Below are positions 14,701 to 22,292 of a stretch of 37,996 nucleotides of DNA, in pieces (within the stretch, counting starts at the first letter, position 1; the number at the start of each line of letters is the position of its first letter). The stretch is taken from contig JAOPJZ010000030.1 of the NCBI GenBank assembly GCA_025517525.1, forward strand, positions 1 through 37,996, in the 5' to 3' direction. The notes below the pieces were generated by a model. It saw nothing but the letters and a program-made list of their open reading frames with translations, was not told where the DNA came from and ran no database searches. The position numbers were made by a program, and so were the translations under genes. Origin of the DNA: Natronosalvus hydrolyticus (GTDB lineage: Archaea > Halobacteriota > Halobacteria > Halobacteriales > Natrialbaceae).

Positions 14701-16551
14701 AGATGCCTCGAGTTCCTTGCCCCGCATCGTTTCGATCCGACGACACGGCTTTTTTGGCATCCGCCAGACGTGCGAGGAGGGTCGCATCTCGAGCGAACCC
14801 GAATCACGGTCGAAGGTATAGAGGTCAATCGCTCGTTCGGCACTCGTTTCGTCCGTAACTGGCTCGGGATGGGATTCGGTTGCGACGTCTCGAATCCGTC
14901 GGAAGCCCTCCGATGTGTGGACGAGTGTATCACCAGTGACACAGAGACCGGCCGAGGACGAACCCTTCCCGGACGTGTATACGGAGCGGGGGGCGATGTT
15001 CTGGATATACCCCAGCATCTGGGAATTGTGGGAGATGACTCCGTTCGAAACGTAATTGTGCGTACCTTCGATTTCCAGATCGTAGACCCAGTCATCGTCA
15101 GGTGTTACGGAATCGATCGATTCGATCTGGGCAGTTGTGGTGTATCGCACACCGCCGTCCGGAACCGTTGCTTCGACTCGTTTTCCGTTTGTGTCCGGCC
15201 GAGGGTTCGGGGCGGTTACGATCGTTTGACCAGGTTTCAGTTCCTCGGCTCGACGTGGAGAAAATCCGTTTGTAGACGGGACGAACAACGGATGCGACGG
15301 CGTCACCTCGAGTTCGCGACCGCTCGAGGTTCGAATTCGATAAAGTTGGTCGGGTGCTTCGCGTTTCCAAACCTTGGTAGCTTGTTGATTCGAGATGGTA
15401 CCGTCCTGTTGCAGTGAGGGGACCTCGAAATCGACATGGTCCCACCAGCCGTCATCGATCGGTTTTGGCTCATCAAGGTTCGACTCGACGAGGTCCTTGA
15501 TAGGAACTTCACACCCGTCTCCGAGTAATACTCGAGTGTTGCCCGCTACACATTTACCCGTACCCGGATCCCCGATCAGCAGCATATGCAGGTCACCACG
15601 GATCCTCGAGCCGTCCGGAAGGTGCTTTGTCACCCCAGAGAACAGCTGTAACATCATCGCGAGTTTCTCCTCTTCGTATCCATAGATGGCGGGTGCAATC
15701 GAGCCGATCATCTGCTCGTAGACGTCCGGCTGTTGGGAGATTTCGTAGATTTGCTTTTTGTCCTCTTCGGTGATGTTCATGTCTTCGAACTGCTCCTCGT
15801 CGACCTGGACGGACATGCCCTCCATGTAGAAGTCGAAAATCGGCGACTTTTCCTGCTGGTTGCCCTGTTGCTCGAGACGAAGCACGCCGACGGCTGAAAC
15901 GTGGTCACCGGGTGTCACCTCCCCGGTGATGTCGTCTTCGATGTTGACGTCGATTGCCTGTGGCGTTTCCCCGCCGCGCAGGCCTTCGGGACTCTCCTGA
16001 ATACGCAATTTTTGGGCGTCGACGAATTCGGACTGGTCGAAGTTGACCCGGAACGGCCCCTGTCGTTCACAGCCCTGACACTCGTGTGGTTCCTGAAAGT
16101 CGCCCGTCGATTGGGGGATTCTCGAGAGCGTCCCACACAGCTGGCATTCGAAGGCAGCTTCCTCGATTTTGGGCCGGACGTCGGTCGCTTTCCGGACGAT
16201 ACCGCGCACCTGCACGAGCGTGTTCATGTGTCGCGCGCGGATTTCACGGATCTCCGGCGATTCGGTATCAGGCAGGTTCCGTATTCTGACGTGTGCCTGC
16301 CCGAGACTGACGTCAATCGGCAAATCGTACAGCCGGAGCGCCTCCTCGGCATACCGCTGGAGCTGTTCGGGCTGGCTCAGGTAGTCATCAGCGAGATTCG
16401 GATCGAACCGATAGAGGTCCTGCCAGTCGATATACAGCGAGCGCTGTTCGTTTGGGTAGCGCTGGGCGAGCTGTTTGATTTCGTTATCATAGTAGTTGCG
16501 GAAGAACTGCTCGAACGCGTCGACGAGTTCGGAATTGCCCGCTTGCGCCAT
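11779..16551 (-). CDS. mcm: Replicative helicase MCM containing three inteins
   Basis: A 1590-residue frame that yields a 700-residue MCM after removal of three inteins (residues 334-509, 537-1070, 1110-1289). The extein has the N-terminal OB fold with a zinc site (CQLC near 136-139 and CQGC near 158-161), Walker A GDPGTGK (ending at 333) followed after intein 1 by SQML, the sensor/Walker B region AVDELDKM (just before intein 3), the arginine-finger area ISRFDLIF, and a C-terminal winged helix (ending NNLRTT). MCM forms the hexameric DNA-unwinding ring at replication forks, so cell growth depends on all three splicing events. Every insertion is at or next to an ATPase motif. A TATA box about 28 bp upstream suggests a leaderless transcript. 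The gene is a single unit on the minus strand. Confidence 0.97.
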   Translation of the reverse strand: MAQAGNSELVDAFEQFFRNYYDNEIKQLAQRYPNEQRSLYIDWQDLYRFDPNLADDYLSQPEQLQRYAEEALRLYDLPIDVSLGQAHVRIRNLPDTESPEIREIRARHMNTLVQVRGIVRKATDVRPKIEEAAFECQLCGTLSRIPQSTGDFQEPHECQGCERQGPFRVNFDQSEFVDAQKLRIQESPEGLRGGETPQAIDVNIEDDITGEVTPGDHVSAVGVLRLEQQGNQQEKSPIFDFYMEGMSVQVDEEQFEDMNITEEDKKQIYEISQQPDVYEQMIGSIAPAIYGYEEEKLAMMLQLFSGVTKHLPDGSRIRGDLHMLLIGDPGTGKCVAGNTRVLLGDGCEVPIKDLVESNLDEPKPIDDGWWDHVDFEVPSLQQDGTISNQQATKVWKREAPDQLYRIRTSSGRELEVTPSHPLFVPSTNGFSPRRAEELKPGQTIVTAPNPRPDTNGKRVEATVPDGGVRYTTTAQIESIDSVTPDDDWVYDLEIEGTHNYVSNGVISHNSQMLGYIQNIAPRSVYTSGKGSSSAGLCVTGDTLVHTSEGFRRIRDVATESHPEPVTDETSAERAIDLYTFDRDSGSLEMRPSSHVWRMPKKPCRRIETMRGKELEASRNTPVLTCGDDGIEWTRIADIEPGDHVAMPAYNENTDGDETGNTTIERDTLSIADFLEFTNEKLKLAPESIAHIRKGLCEEFGTLREAAATLELPEDFVYDTIRNRHVPLERLERILDAIDTDLADLSIDRAMLRHGDSIRIPDEFDEDLCYLFGFVVGDGDISVSRRGDNRGLVRISNSDESLLERAADIIDAKFDKRVEIEYQDDRVPCIRLNSATVARLFANLGMKCPKNDLEIDSRLTTCEHADAFLRGLLDADGSVSNRSNGGSSIHFSTISEPLAKQVQLMLETYGVNARVRERDRRGVSILENGYETESKHVQYHLECYGKDIDRFAATVGFGCPRKQVALEEITEDAARRDASIPIGGALAAVEGSSGEYYMNCNRGDHPGRGRAKRIVDDLDPGPLEPLVEEAATAPLYWDEVAAAVDTGEKEVFDLTVPETHNFVANGIVTHNTAAAVRDDFGDGQQWTLEAGALVLADQGIAAVDELDKMRCVTGDTLVTTGDKTVPIHKLATEGATEGVIEEHGNGRTVREIDLTVPSMGDDGTLENRRVTAIHEYEPPQTLIEVTTANGSTLRTTTDHPFFIETDKGVIEKRASDLEIGDQTLVPVEEKIISDGGLVFDNCTVFSECCDVRPCEVVNINPIENTARERVYDLTVEGTHNFIANGMVVHNSEDRSAMHEALEQQQISVSKAGINATLKSRCSLLGAANPKYGRFDQYEPIGEQIELEPALISRFDLIFTVTDQPDEEKDRNLAEHILNTNYAGELTTQRREMPSIEVSTDEIDSMTEKVDPVIDADLLRKYIAYSKQNCHPRMTEEAREAIRDFYVDLRSKGADEDAPVPVTARKLEGLVRLSEASARVRISDTVEIEDAERVIDIVRSCLQDIGVDPETGEFDADIVEAGTSKSQRDRIKNIKQLISDVEEEYDDGAPIDVVLERAEEIGMDESKAEHEIEKLKQKGEVYEPSTNNLRTT
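12685..13224 (-). other. MCM intein 3, mini-intein after Walker B
   Basis: Residues 1110-1289 of the precursor (180 aa). It starts CVTGDTLV (block A), has TTDHPFF (block B, conserved His), and ends TVEGTHNFIANGMVVHN before a serine at +1. The insertion point is between DKMR and SEDRSAM. There is no endonuclease domain. An unusual cluster of four cysteines lies within 13 residues (about 1241-1253, NCTVFSECCDVRPC). Overall plan and several positions resemble intein 1, suggesting a common mini-intein ancestor. Confidence 0.95.
13342..14943 (-). other. MCM intein 2 with LAGLIDADG homing endonuclease
   Basis: Residues 537-1070 (534 aa). Block A is CVTGDTLVHT and the C-terminus is VPETHNFVANGIVTHN before a threonine at +1. 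Two dodecapeptide motifs are visible: LFGFVVGDGD (about 770-779) and FLRGLLDADG (867-876), with the catalytic acidic residues in place. The endonuclease therefore looks intact and could spread the intein into an intein-free mcm allele. It sits between SSSAGL and TAAAVRDD of the extein. Confidence 0.95.
15025..15552 (-). other. MCM intein 1, mini-intein in the Walker A loop
   Basis: Residues 334-509 (176 aa). It begins CVAGNTRVLLGDG, has TPSHPLFV as block B, and ends IEGTHNYVSNGVISHN with serine at +1. It splits GDPGTGK from SQML, the MCM P-loop site used by inteins in several haloarchaea. No endonuclease motif remains, so mobility has been lost while splicing blocks are intact. Confidence 0.95.
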
Positions 16552-16575
16552 TGGACTGGTATACGGTCGTCATGG

Positions 16576-16586
16576 GGTATAAATGG
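16576..16586 (-). promoter_or_regulatory. TATA box of mcm
   Basis: On the minus strand catttatacc is centred about 29 bp upstream of the mcm ATG at 16551, with no Shine-Dalgarno in between; leaderless transcription is likely. Confidence 0.55.
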
Positions 16587-16714
16587 TAGCAAACTGGTCT
16601 GAAAGTGGTATCGATGTCCACCTCGAGTCCAAAACTTTCACCAGAGAGTCCCACGAACAGCGCTCTGGACATCCGTTCGCCAGAGTAGCGACCCGAGGTC
16701 TGATGACGATATAA

Positions 16715-16767
16715 GTGACCGCCCGAATTTGAACCACAGTCGCGCCAACTGCGCTCCCTGGTTCAAA
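16715..16767. repeat. Partial duplication of the tRNA-Pro 3' end, possible att scar
   Basis: Bases 16715-16735 match the 3' end of the tRNA-Pro gene (16820-16840) at 19 of 21 positions, in the same orientation, about 80 bp downstream of it. An inverted T-arm-like sequence (tttgaacca ... tggttcaaa, 16728-16736 and 16759-16767) continues the pattern. Integrases of archaeal elements use tRNA 3' ends and leave such copies, so this could be a footprint of a lost element. Chance similarity through the conserved T-arm is the alternative. Confidence 0.45.
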
Positions 16768-16819
16768 CCCGCACTTTTCCAATGGCTGCCGCTCACGAAG
16801 TTGTTCACGGCAGCAATAT

Positions 16820-16891
16820 GGGACCGCCCGGATTTGAACCGGGGTCACGGGCACCCAAGGCCCGAAGTATACCAGGCTAACCCACGGTCCC
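16820..16891 (-). tRNA. tRNA-Pro (anticodon UGG)
   Basis: A complete 72-base cloverleaf on the minus strand. The acceptor stem gggaccg pairs with cggtccc, the anticodon stem is cgggc/gcccg with loop cttgggt giving anticodon UGG, and the T arm contains ggttcaaatcc. CCA is not encoded and no intron is present. It lies between mcm and the DUF7504-type gene and is transcribed toward mcm. Confidence 0.95.
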
Positions 16892-17073
16892 GTAACAACT
16901 GCTTTCGTGCGGAGTGGATAAAGGGTTTCGTTTGTCGATTGCTATGTGCAGCGCCACCGAGCCAGTCGATCACAGGGAGTAGGACTCTCGGGGCACCCGT
17001 GTTCGCGAATTAGCACCTCGAAGCAGCCGTATACCACCTCGAGGCGGAATCGAAGCCACAGTGCACCAGACTA

Positions 17074-17799
17074 TCACTTCTCGAGAACACGGGCAACGTC
17101 ATCGTCGGTCGCTTCCTGACCAACAGTCAACTCGATCGTCGGCCACTCGGTTGGGTCATCCCACTCGCCGAGTAGTGCAGCGATATCTTCATCCGTTGCT
17201 TGCGGGACGTCGCTGTGGGCGCTGTCGTCGACGACCACCTCGTCGAAAATCGACCCGAACGTGGAAACGATACGATCATCGTGTGCACTTGGGTCGAGAT
17301 GGAAGTGCGCGAGGGCGTCGACACTCGAGAGTCGGTTCGTGAGAACGTGGACGAATTGAAACACCGTCTTTGGCGGTGCGTGGTTCAAGAGCGCATCCAG
17401 TGATTGAAAACAGACTGTCAGTTGATAATCACTTCCCCACTGTTCGCAAAATCGACTGACAGAGACGCCAATCGTAGAGAGATCGGTCGGATCAGTGATC
17501 GCATCGAAGACGATATCGCCGGTGAAATCCGGCCCTACGTGTGCCCCACCCGTTGAACGTTCAGCCGTCACACCACGAAGGACGTCGCCAACGGAAATAG
17601 CACCTATTTTGGCAGGGTTGGCGTTTCCGTGTGGTGAGTTTTCGAGTGCGTCACTCGAAAATGTCACACTGAGTTCTGCGGTCTGAGAGCCGTTTTCGTG
17701 CTGGCAGAGTGTCTGACAGGCGTCTGCACTAATGCTCGACCGATGGACGAGCAACACGTTCGACGGTGGCGAAACTGACTCGGGAATACTCGGGTCCAT
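17074..17799 (-). CDS. DUF7504-like haloarchaeal protein (RecA-fold-like)
   Basis: A 241-residue acidic protein. Its pattern is an N-terminal VLLVHRSS strand, VGDVLRGVT, TDPTDLSTIGVSVSRF, then CFQSLDALLNHAP, FQFVHVLTNRLSS and AHFHLDPSAHDDRIV. These match my memory of the haloarchaea-specific DUF7504 family, which looks like a RecA/KaiC-type fold without an intact Walker A. Members are often near signalling genes and their function is unknown. Start ATG at 17799 was preferred over the ATG two codons earlier; both are possible. It follows the Ski2-like helicase gene by 73 bp on the same strand and may be cotranscribed. Confidence 0.7.
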   Translation of the reverse strand: MDPSIPESVSPPSNVLLVHRSSISADACQTLCQHENGSQTAELSVTFSSDALENSPHGNANPAKIGAISVGDVLRGVTAERSTGGAHVGPDFTGDIVFDAITDPTDLSTIGVSVSRFCEQWGSDYQLTVCFQSLDALLNHAPPKTVFQFVHVLTNRLSSVDALAHFHLDPSAHDDRIVSTFGSIFDEVVVDDSAHSDVPQATDEDIAALLGEWDDPTEWPTIELTVGQEATDDDVARVLEK

Positions 17800-17872
17800 A
17801 CACACGTGCGTCGCGTGACGCTAGGTGAAATATCAGGTTCACGTTTCTTTACTGTTCTGGCCCCTTTCGTTC

Positions 17873-19990
17873 TCAGAGACGTTGGTCTCGCAGTTCGATA
17901 TCAGCGATCAGGTCGTACGGATGTGCGCCTTTTCGAATTCCGTCGATGATAGCGAACGCCTGGCCGGGCGAGAGGAAGTGTTCGGTCACTACGCGTCCGA
18001 GCGGTGTCGGCGAAAACCCGTCGATGAACTCGTACTCGAGGAGTTTACCGATAGCGTGGGTCGTCGGCACCTCGCCGAGCATACGGTCGTTGAGGGATTT
18101 GGCAGCCTTTCCGCTGACAGTGATGTTAGCCAGCGTTTCCTCGATGGCACCCGCTTCGTCATACTGGGTCATCACCGGCTCCATCTCCCCTTTGAGGAGT
18201 TTGAACGCGACCTCATCTTCGGTCATCTCCATCGAATTGTGATAGCTACAGTCGGGTTCGACCAGGACATACACGGTTCCTTTGTCGTGGTAGTCAGGTC
18301 GCCCGGCCCGACCGAGCATCTGGTGGAACTCCTGCACTGAAAGCCACTCGATACCCATCGCCAGCGAGTCGAAAATGACCTGTGAGGCTGGGAAGTCGAC
18401 CCCCGCAGCGAGTGCCGCCGTGGTGACGACCGCTGCCAGTTCCTGATCCGCAAACATCCCCTCGACCCGCTTTCGCCGTTTATAATCGAGGCCCGCGTGA
18501 TACGGAGCCGCATTGTACTCGAGTTTGCGCGAAATCTCGTGACAGCGTCGTCGAGAGTTGGTAAAGATAATCGTCTGTCCACGATAGCCCTTGGAAGATT
18601 CCGTATCGAACGCGCGTCTGACGAGTTTATTCTCGACGTTCACCTTCTCCCGGCCGTCAGCAAACGTGACGTGACGTTCGATGGGGACCGGGCGCTCTTC
18701 GAACTCGATAAGCGTGGCCTCGAGTGCAGCGCCGAGCTGTTCGGCGTTGCCGACAGTCGCCGAGAGATAGATCCACTGTGCTCCACCGTAGGCATCCCGG
18801 GCTTGCTGGCGTTTCTCGCAGGTGTATTTGAGTCTCGAGATGAGTCCATCGAGCCGGTGGCCGCGCTCTGGTTCTTTCAAGGTGTGGACTTCGTCGATGA
18901 CGACGGTGCCGATGTCACCAAGGTCCTTCCCAGTGCGCAGTGCGTGGTCGATTCCCTCGTAGGTGCCCACGATCACGTCCGCGTTGGGATCAAACTGGTT
19001 ACCGGAGTCAGCGATCCGACTCGCACCCACCCGTATCGAGACGTCGACGAGGTGGCCGTATTCGTCCTGAAAGTCGTCGTATTTCTGGTTGGCCAGCGCC
19101 ACGAGTGGGACGAGAAAGAGGAGTTTTCCCTTCCCGTTGAGGACGCGATTGAGTCCGGCGAGTTCGCCCACAAGCGTTTTTCCGGTCGCTGTTGCACTCA
19201 CGACGAGTTGGTCGTTCCCGTCGAACAGTCCGTTTTCGACCGAGAGACTCTGGACGGGAAGCAAGGTATCGAATCGATCCTCGAGCAGGTTCTGCAGGCC
19301 GGGATGCAGATTGAGGGTGTCGACGCCGACCGGATCCACCTCGTCGGTGGTCGCCGAGATGGTGTCGAACTTGGTGAGATCGGGGTCGAGACGGCCCTTG
19401 AGTAGATTGGTAATTCGCTCGAGGTCTTGCACCTCGAGCATGAGTTCCTCGAGTCTATCTTTCGCGGCTCCGGTGACATTGCCCACGTATGAGAGTTCGC
19501 GCTCGAGTTCGCGAGAAGCACAGTCGGTGCAGATCCAGTCGTCGTCGCTCTTGATCGCCGTCTCGGTCGTAATCGGCGAGTATCGGCCCGAGGAGGCACA
19601 GTATCGGCAGGTTCGGACGGCTTTTGCTTTGTCCTCGAGCTGGTATCCCGCGAACATTTCCAGGAGGGCCTCTCGCCCGCCTTTTGAGGTCTGTTCGGAG
19701 AGACGAATCCGCGAGGCCCGACGAGCGAGGTCGACGAACTCGTCGGGTTGACGTGGTTCCTCGCTCGAGCCGCGTTTAACGCGGAATTTGGCCGGTCGTG
19801 GGCCCGCTGAGGTCTCCGAGAGGCCGAGTTTGGCGCGAAAGAGCCGTTTGCCGTCTCGAGTGACGACAACGAGGTAGTCACTCCCAGTTTCGTGGCAAAA
19901 GAGCGTCTCGACCTCGGGGACCTGCTTTGACACGGGCGTGGATAACAGCGTGGCGTACTTGAGCGGTTCGAACTTCGACGCGCCAGGCAA
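17873..19990 (-). CDS. Archaeal Ski2-like DEAD/DEAH helicase with zinc motif
   Basis: A 705-residue superfamily 2 helicase of the archaea-specific Ski2-like type (COG1202-like). An N-terminal beta-rich part is followed by a four-cysteine site (C128-x2-C131 ... C154-x2-C157), a coiled-coil stretch (about 160-200), and the helicase core: Walker A ATATGKT (266-272), DEVH (366-369), SAT (410-412) and motif VI QMLGRAGRP (557-565), then a winged-helix/ratchet tail. Relatives (ASH-Ski2) are reported to work with the RNA exonuclease aRNase J and the exosome; whether this one does is inference. The next genes upstream lie 21 bp and further away on the same strand, compatible with one operon. Confidence 0.9.
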   Translation of the reverse strand: MPGASKFEPLKYATLLSTPVSKQVPEVETLFCHETGSDYLVVVTRDGKRLFRAKLGLSETSAGPRPAKFRVKRGSSEEPRQPDEFVDLARRASRIRLSEQTSKGGREALLEMFAGYQLEDKAKAVRTCRYCASSGRYSPITTETAIKSDDDWICTDCASRELERELSYVGNVTGAAKDRLEELMLEVQDLERITNLLKGRLDPDLTKFDTISATTDEVDPVGVDTLNLHPGLQNLLEDRFDTLLPVQSLSVENGLFDGNDQLVVSATATGKTLVGELAGLNRVLNGKGKLLFLVPLVALANQKYDDFQDEYGHLVDVSIRVGASRIADSGNQFDPNADVIVGTYEGIDHALRTGKDLGDIGTVVIDEVHTLKEPERGHRLDGLISRLKYTCEKRQQARDAYGGAQWIYLSATVGNAEQLGAALEATLIEFEERPVPIERHVTFADGREKVNVENKLVRRAFDTESSKGYRGQTIIFTNSRRRCHEISRKLEYNAAPYHAGLDYKRRKRVEGMFADQELAAVVTTAALAAGVDFPASQVIFDSLAMGIEWLSVQEFHQMLGRAGRPDYHDKGTVYVLVEPDCSYHNSMEMTEDEVAFKLLKGEMEPVMTQYDEAGAIEETLANITVSGKAAKSLNDRMLGEVPTTHAIGKLLEYEFIDGFSPTPLGRVVTEHFLSPGQAFAIIDGIRKGAHPYDLIADIELRDQRL

Positions 19991-20011
19991 TACGGAATCT
20001 ATGGGGAAGTG

Positions 20012-20659
20012 TCAGCTGTCATTCGACGCTGTGCTCTCGTTGCCGCGGTCGCTCCGTCGATCGTCGCTCATCGACTCGCCGACCCCGTCACCGACGATCA
20101 GTCGAGCGGTTTCTGCGGTATCGGCACCGCCGCGTTCTCCGGCCCGCTCTCGAAGCGATTCGATAGCATCAGTATCGACACCCTGCTCGGACAGAACATC
20201 CGCTGGAACGCTCCCAGCCGCGGAGTCTGCGATCCCAGCCCGTCGCTCGATCGATCCCATCTCAGCGACCACCGTTGCGACCTCGGCGTGGTAGCGACCC
20301 TCGCTGATTGTCCCCTCGTCTCTGGCGTCCTGTAGCTCTTTGAGGCGGGTCTCGAGTGCTTCGAGACGAGTCTCGTCCGTTGCAACCCGTTCAGCGATGA
20401 GCGTAGCTTTGGCCTCGTCGGTTTCGGCATTGGCGACAGCGAGACCAAACGCTCGTTCGCTGACTTCGCCCTCGATTTCGGCGTTGTGTGCGCCGACGGA
20501 GGCTGCGAGCTGTTCGCCCGGCGCGACCGATTCAGCCGCGACATCGGATTCAGACTGTACGGTGTCATCAGAAATGACACTCGCGGCAGCGAGTGGAACC
20601 GCCACCGCCACCACGAGCACCGCGATCATCAGCGTGATCGAGGAAGCATATCGGTTCAT
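20012..20659 (-). CDS. Exported helical protein, haloarchaea-specific
   Basis: A 215-residue protein beginning MNRYASSITLMIAVLVVAVA, a Sec-type signal or anchor sequence without lipobox. The mature part is helical and acidic, with a coiled-coil-like EALETRLKELQDARDEGTISEGRYHAE segment; the motif of a short linker and ISEGRYHAE recalls the helical hairpins of DUF7096-type proteins, though that family name is uncertain. The tail is Asp/Arg/Ser-rich. It is followed 21 bp later by the Ski2-like gene and preceded by the membrane winged-helix gene, with which it often pairs in haloarchaea. The annotated start excludes 19 upstream codons because the signal peptide starts at MNRY. Confidence 0.8.
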   Translation of the reverse strand: MNRYASSITLMIAVLVVAVAVPLAAASVISDDTVQSESDVAAESVAPGEQLAASVGAHNAEIEGEVSERAFGLAVANAETDEAKATLIAERVATDETRLEALETRLKELQDARDEGTISEGRYHAEVATVVAEMGSIERRAGIADSAAGSVPADVLSEQGVDTDAIESLRERAGERGGADTAETARLIVGDGVGESMSDDRRSDRGNESTASNDS

Positions 20660-20777
20660 TAGTTCCCCATTGTACACGATCAGTGATATACCTTCGAGAC
20701 GTTGTGATCGATTCAACGACCATCAACGCGGTTCAACGCTGTTTTCGATCAGTACTCAGTCTGTCGATTTTACCGGG

Positions 20778-21959
20778 CTACTCTTGCTCGCCCCCCTCGC
20801 CGCCGACGTCGTCGGACGAGCCACTCGACCCATCCGACTCCGGCAACGACAGGACGTTTTCCCGACCGAGGCGAAACGACTCGAGTTCTCCAGACTCACG
20901 GAGTCCAGTAACCACCTTGCTCGTTTTGGCGTCAGTCCAGCCGAGTTCTTCGACCACAGTCTGTTGTTTCAGCCGACCACCGCGTTCCTCGAGCAACCGG
21001 ATAACTTGCTCTTCGTTACTGAGCAGGGTCGTATCAACTGCTGCAGCGTTGGGTGGTTCCGACCGCTCTGTGGCGGCTTCGGATTCGCTCGTCGGTTTCT
21101 CGGCGTGATCCATTGATGGCTCCGCCTCGGTATCTGCTCTTGACGCATCGGAGACAGATTGCGTGCCTGAGTCCGTTCCGGGCACCTCACTGCGATCAAT
21201 GGTCCGGTCGCGTCGACTGTACCACCAGATTCCGTAGACCCCGCCACCCACGACTACGAGCGCGGCGGCGACCAAGGGGAGCATACTGGACCAGCCGGTC
21301 CCCGTGGTGAGGACTACTCGAGGCTCTCCGGAGACGAAATCGGTGTCGCCACCCCGCCAGATCACCACCTGGTCGCGTTCGTCGTCGGGATTGGGAGCGG
21401 CCGTCTCGAGGTCGTATTCCTCGGGCCACTCGAAGAGTAACCGCGTGCCGTCGTCCAGGTAGATGCCCTCAATGGCGTCGCCCGCTCGTATTGTCCCATC
21501 ATCGACCGCGGCGAACCCGTGCCAGTCAAAGGTGTACCGAACGATGCCGTACTCGCGAGCGAGTGACTGTCGTTGGGTTTCTACCTCGAAGCCGTCGACA
21601 GTCATCTCTCGGCCCGTCGCGTCGCTCGCAGTTGCGGCCGTGTCCGCCATCCGGTCGGCCATCCTTGTAGTGTAGTTGTCAGGATCCGACTGGATATCCG
21701 ATTGCAACGATTCGAACGCCGCCTCGCTGTCGTCGTCGTCGAGGCGAACCCAGAACTCGAGTGTCCACTCTGCGGTTCCATCAGCGTGGATGAAGACGTC
21801 CATCCGGACCTCGTCGGCGTCAATCTGGTCCTGCTGGAACGCGGTCGATTCCGGCTGTGAGACGTCGGTCTCGCCCGCTCCGTGAACGCCGGCAACCGGA
21901 CCGATACTGGCGAGAACAAACAGCGTAACCAGTACCGTCACACCGACGCGAGTATTCAT
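20778..21959 (-). CDS. Membrane-anchored winged-helix regulator with extracellular domain
   Basis: A 393-residue protein. It has a signal peptide (1-28), an extracellular beta-rich domain (about 45-220; starts with VRMDVFIHADGTAEWTLEFW, a DUF7345-like pattern), one membrane segment (LPLVAAALVVVGGGVYGIWW, about 228-250), a long acidic linker, and a C-terminal winged helix (about 318-370) with EEQVIRLLEERGGRLKQQT and LGWTDAKTSKVVTGLRESG. The C-terminal domain is of the type found in many haloarchaeal membrane regulators, so signal sensing outside and DNA binding inside is the inferred role. The extracellular ligand and the targets are unknown. It heads the minus-strand group ending near 17074. 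Confidence 0.87.
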   Translation of the reverse strand: MNTRVGVTVLVTLFVLASIGPVAGVHGAGETDVSQPESTAFQQDQIDADEVRMDVFIHADGTAEWTLEFWVRLDDDDSEAAFESLQSDIQSDPDNYTTRMADRMADTAATASDATGREMTVDGFEVETQRQSLAREYGIVRYTFDWHGFAAVDDGTIRAGDAIEGIYLDDGTRLLFEWPEEYDLETAAPNPDDERDQVVIWRGGDTDFVSGEPRVVLTTGTGWSSMLPLVAAALVVVGGGVYGIWWYSRRDRTIDRSEVPGTDSGTQSVSDASRADTEAEPSMDHAEKPTSESEAATERSEPPNAAAVDTTLLSNEEQVIRLLEERGGRLKQQTVVEELGWTDAKTSKVVTGLRESGELESFRLGRENVLSLPESDGSSGSSDDVGGEGGEQE

Positions 21960-22156
21960 ACAGACTGGTACTGGCGGCCTTGCTTAAAATGCACGGAACG
22001 TGTGATAACGAAGGAAATCGATTGACTCAGTTACTGGCAACCGGTTGTCGAAGCCGGTGTAGCGATCGAACCATTTGTCTGCCGTCAACACCGTCAGCAC
22101 TCGAGGCTAACGGTTAGTCAGTAAACGAAGGAGGAAGCGCCAGGGGGTGGTGATTC

Positions 22157-22237
22157 ATACGGTTTACTGTAGTCTCTTACGGGTGATTGCCCACACCGGG
22201 TCGGCAATCACCGGTAAAAAGTTACAGTAGACCGTAT
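22157..22237. repeat. 81-bp palindromic element, copy A
   Basis: Two 35-base arms flank an 11-base centre (cacaccgggtc). The arms pair at 29 of 35 positions: atacggt...ctgta outside, ttac in the middle, tgattgcc inside. A second element of exactly the same dimensions lies at 27681-27761 with different sequence. Just upstream, aaggaggaagc (about 22127-22137) resembles the tail of the hairpin-plus-tail repeat. No protein is encoded; this accounts for much of the 333-bp gap 21960-22292, the rest of which shows nothing recognisable. Confidence 0.75.
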
Positions 22238-22292
22238 CAGTCCCCATCAGGGGACGGGCGTGTGTCAGTGGCCAAAAGCCGTTTCACGGTGA

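Noticed and set aside
14293..15417. 374-codon open frame opposite mcm inteins
   Set aside because: Cys/Arg/Phe-rich translation with no recognisable motif; the minus strand encodes well-conserved intein blocks.
16715..16767. A second tRNA gene
   Set aside because: Only the T-arm/acceptor half is recognisable; there is no anticodon or D arm.
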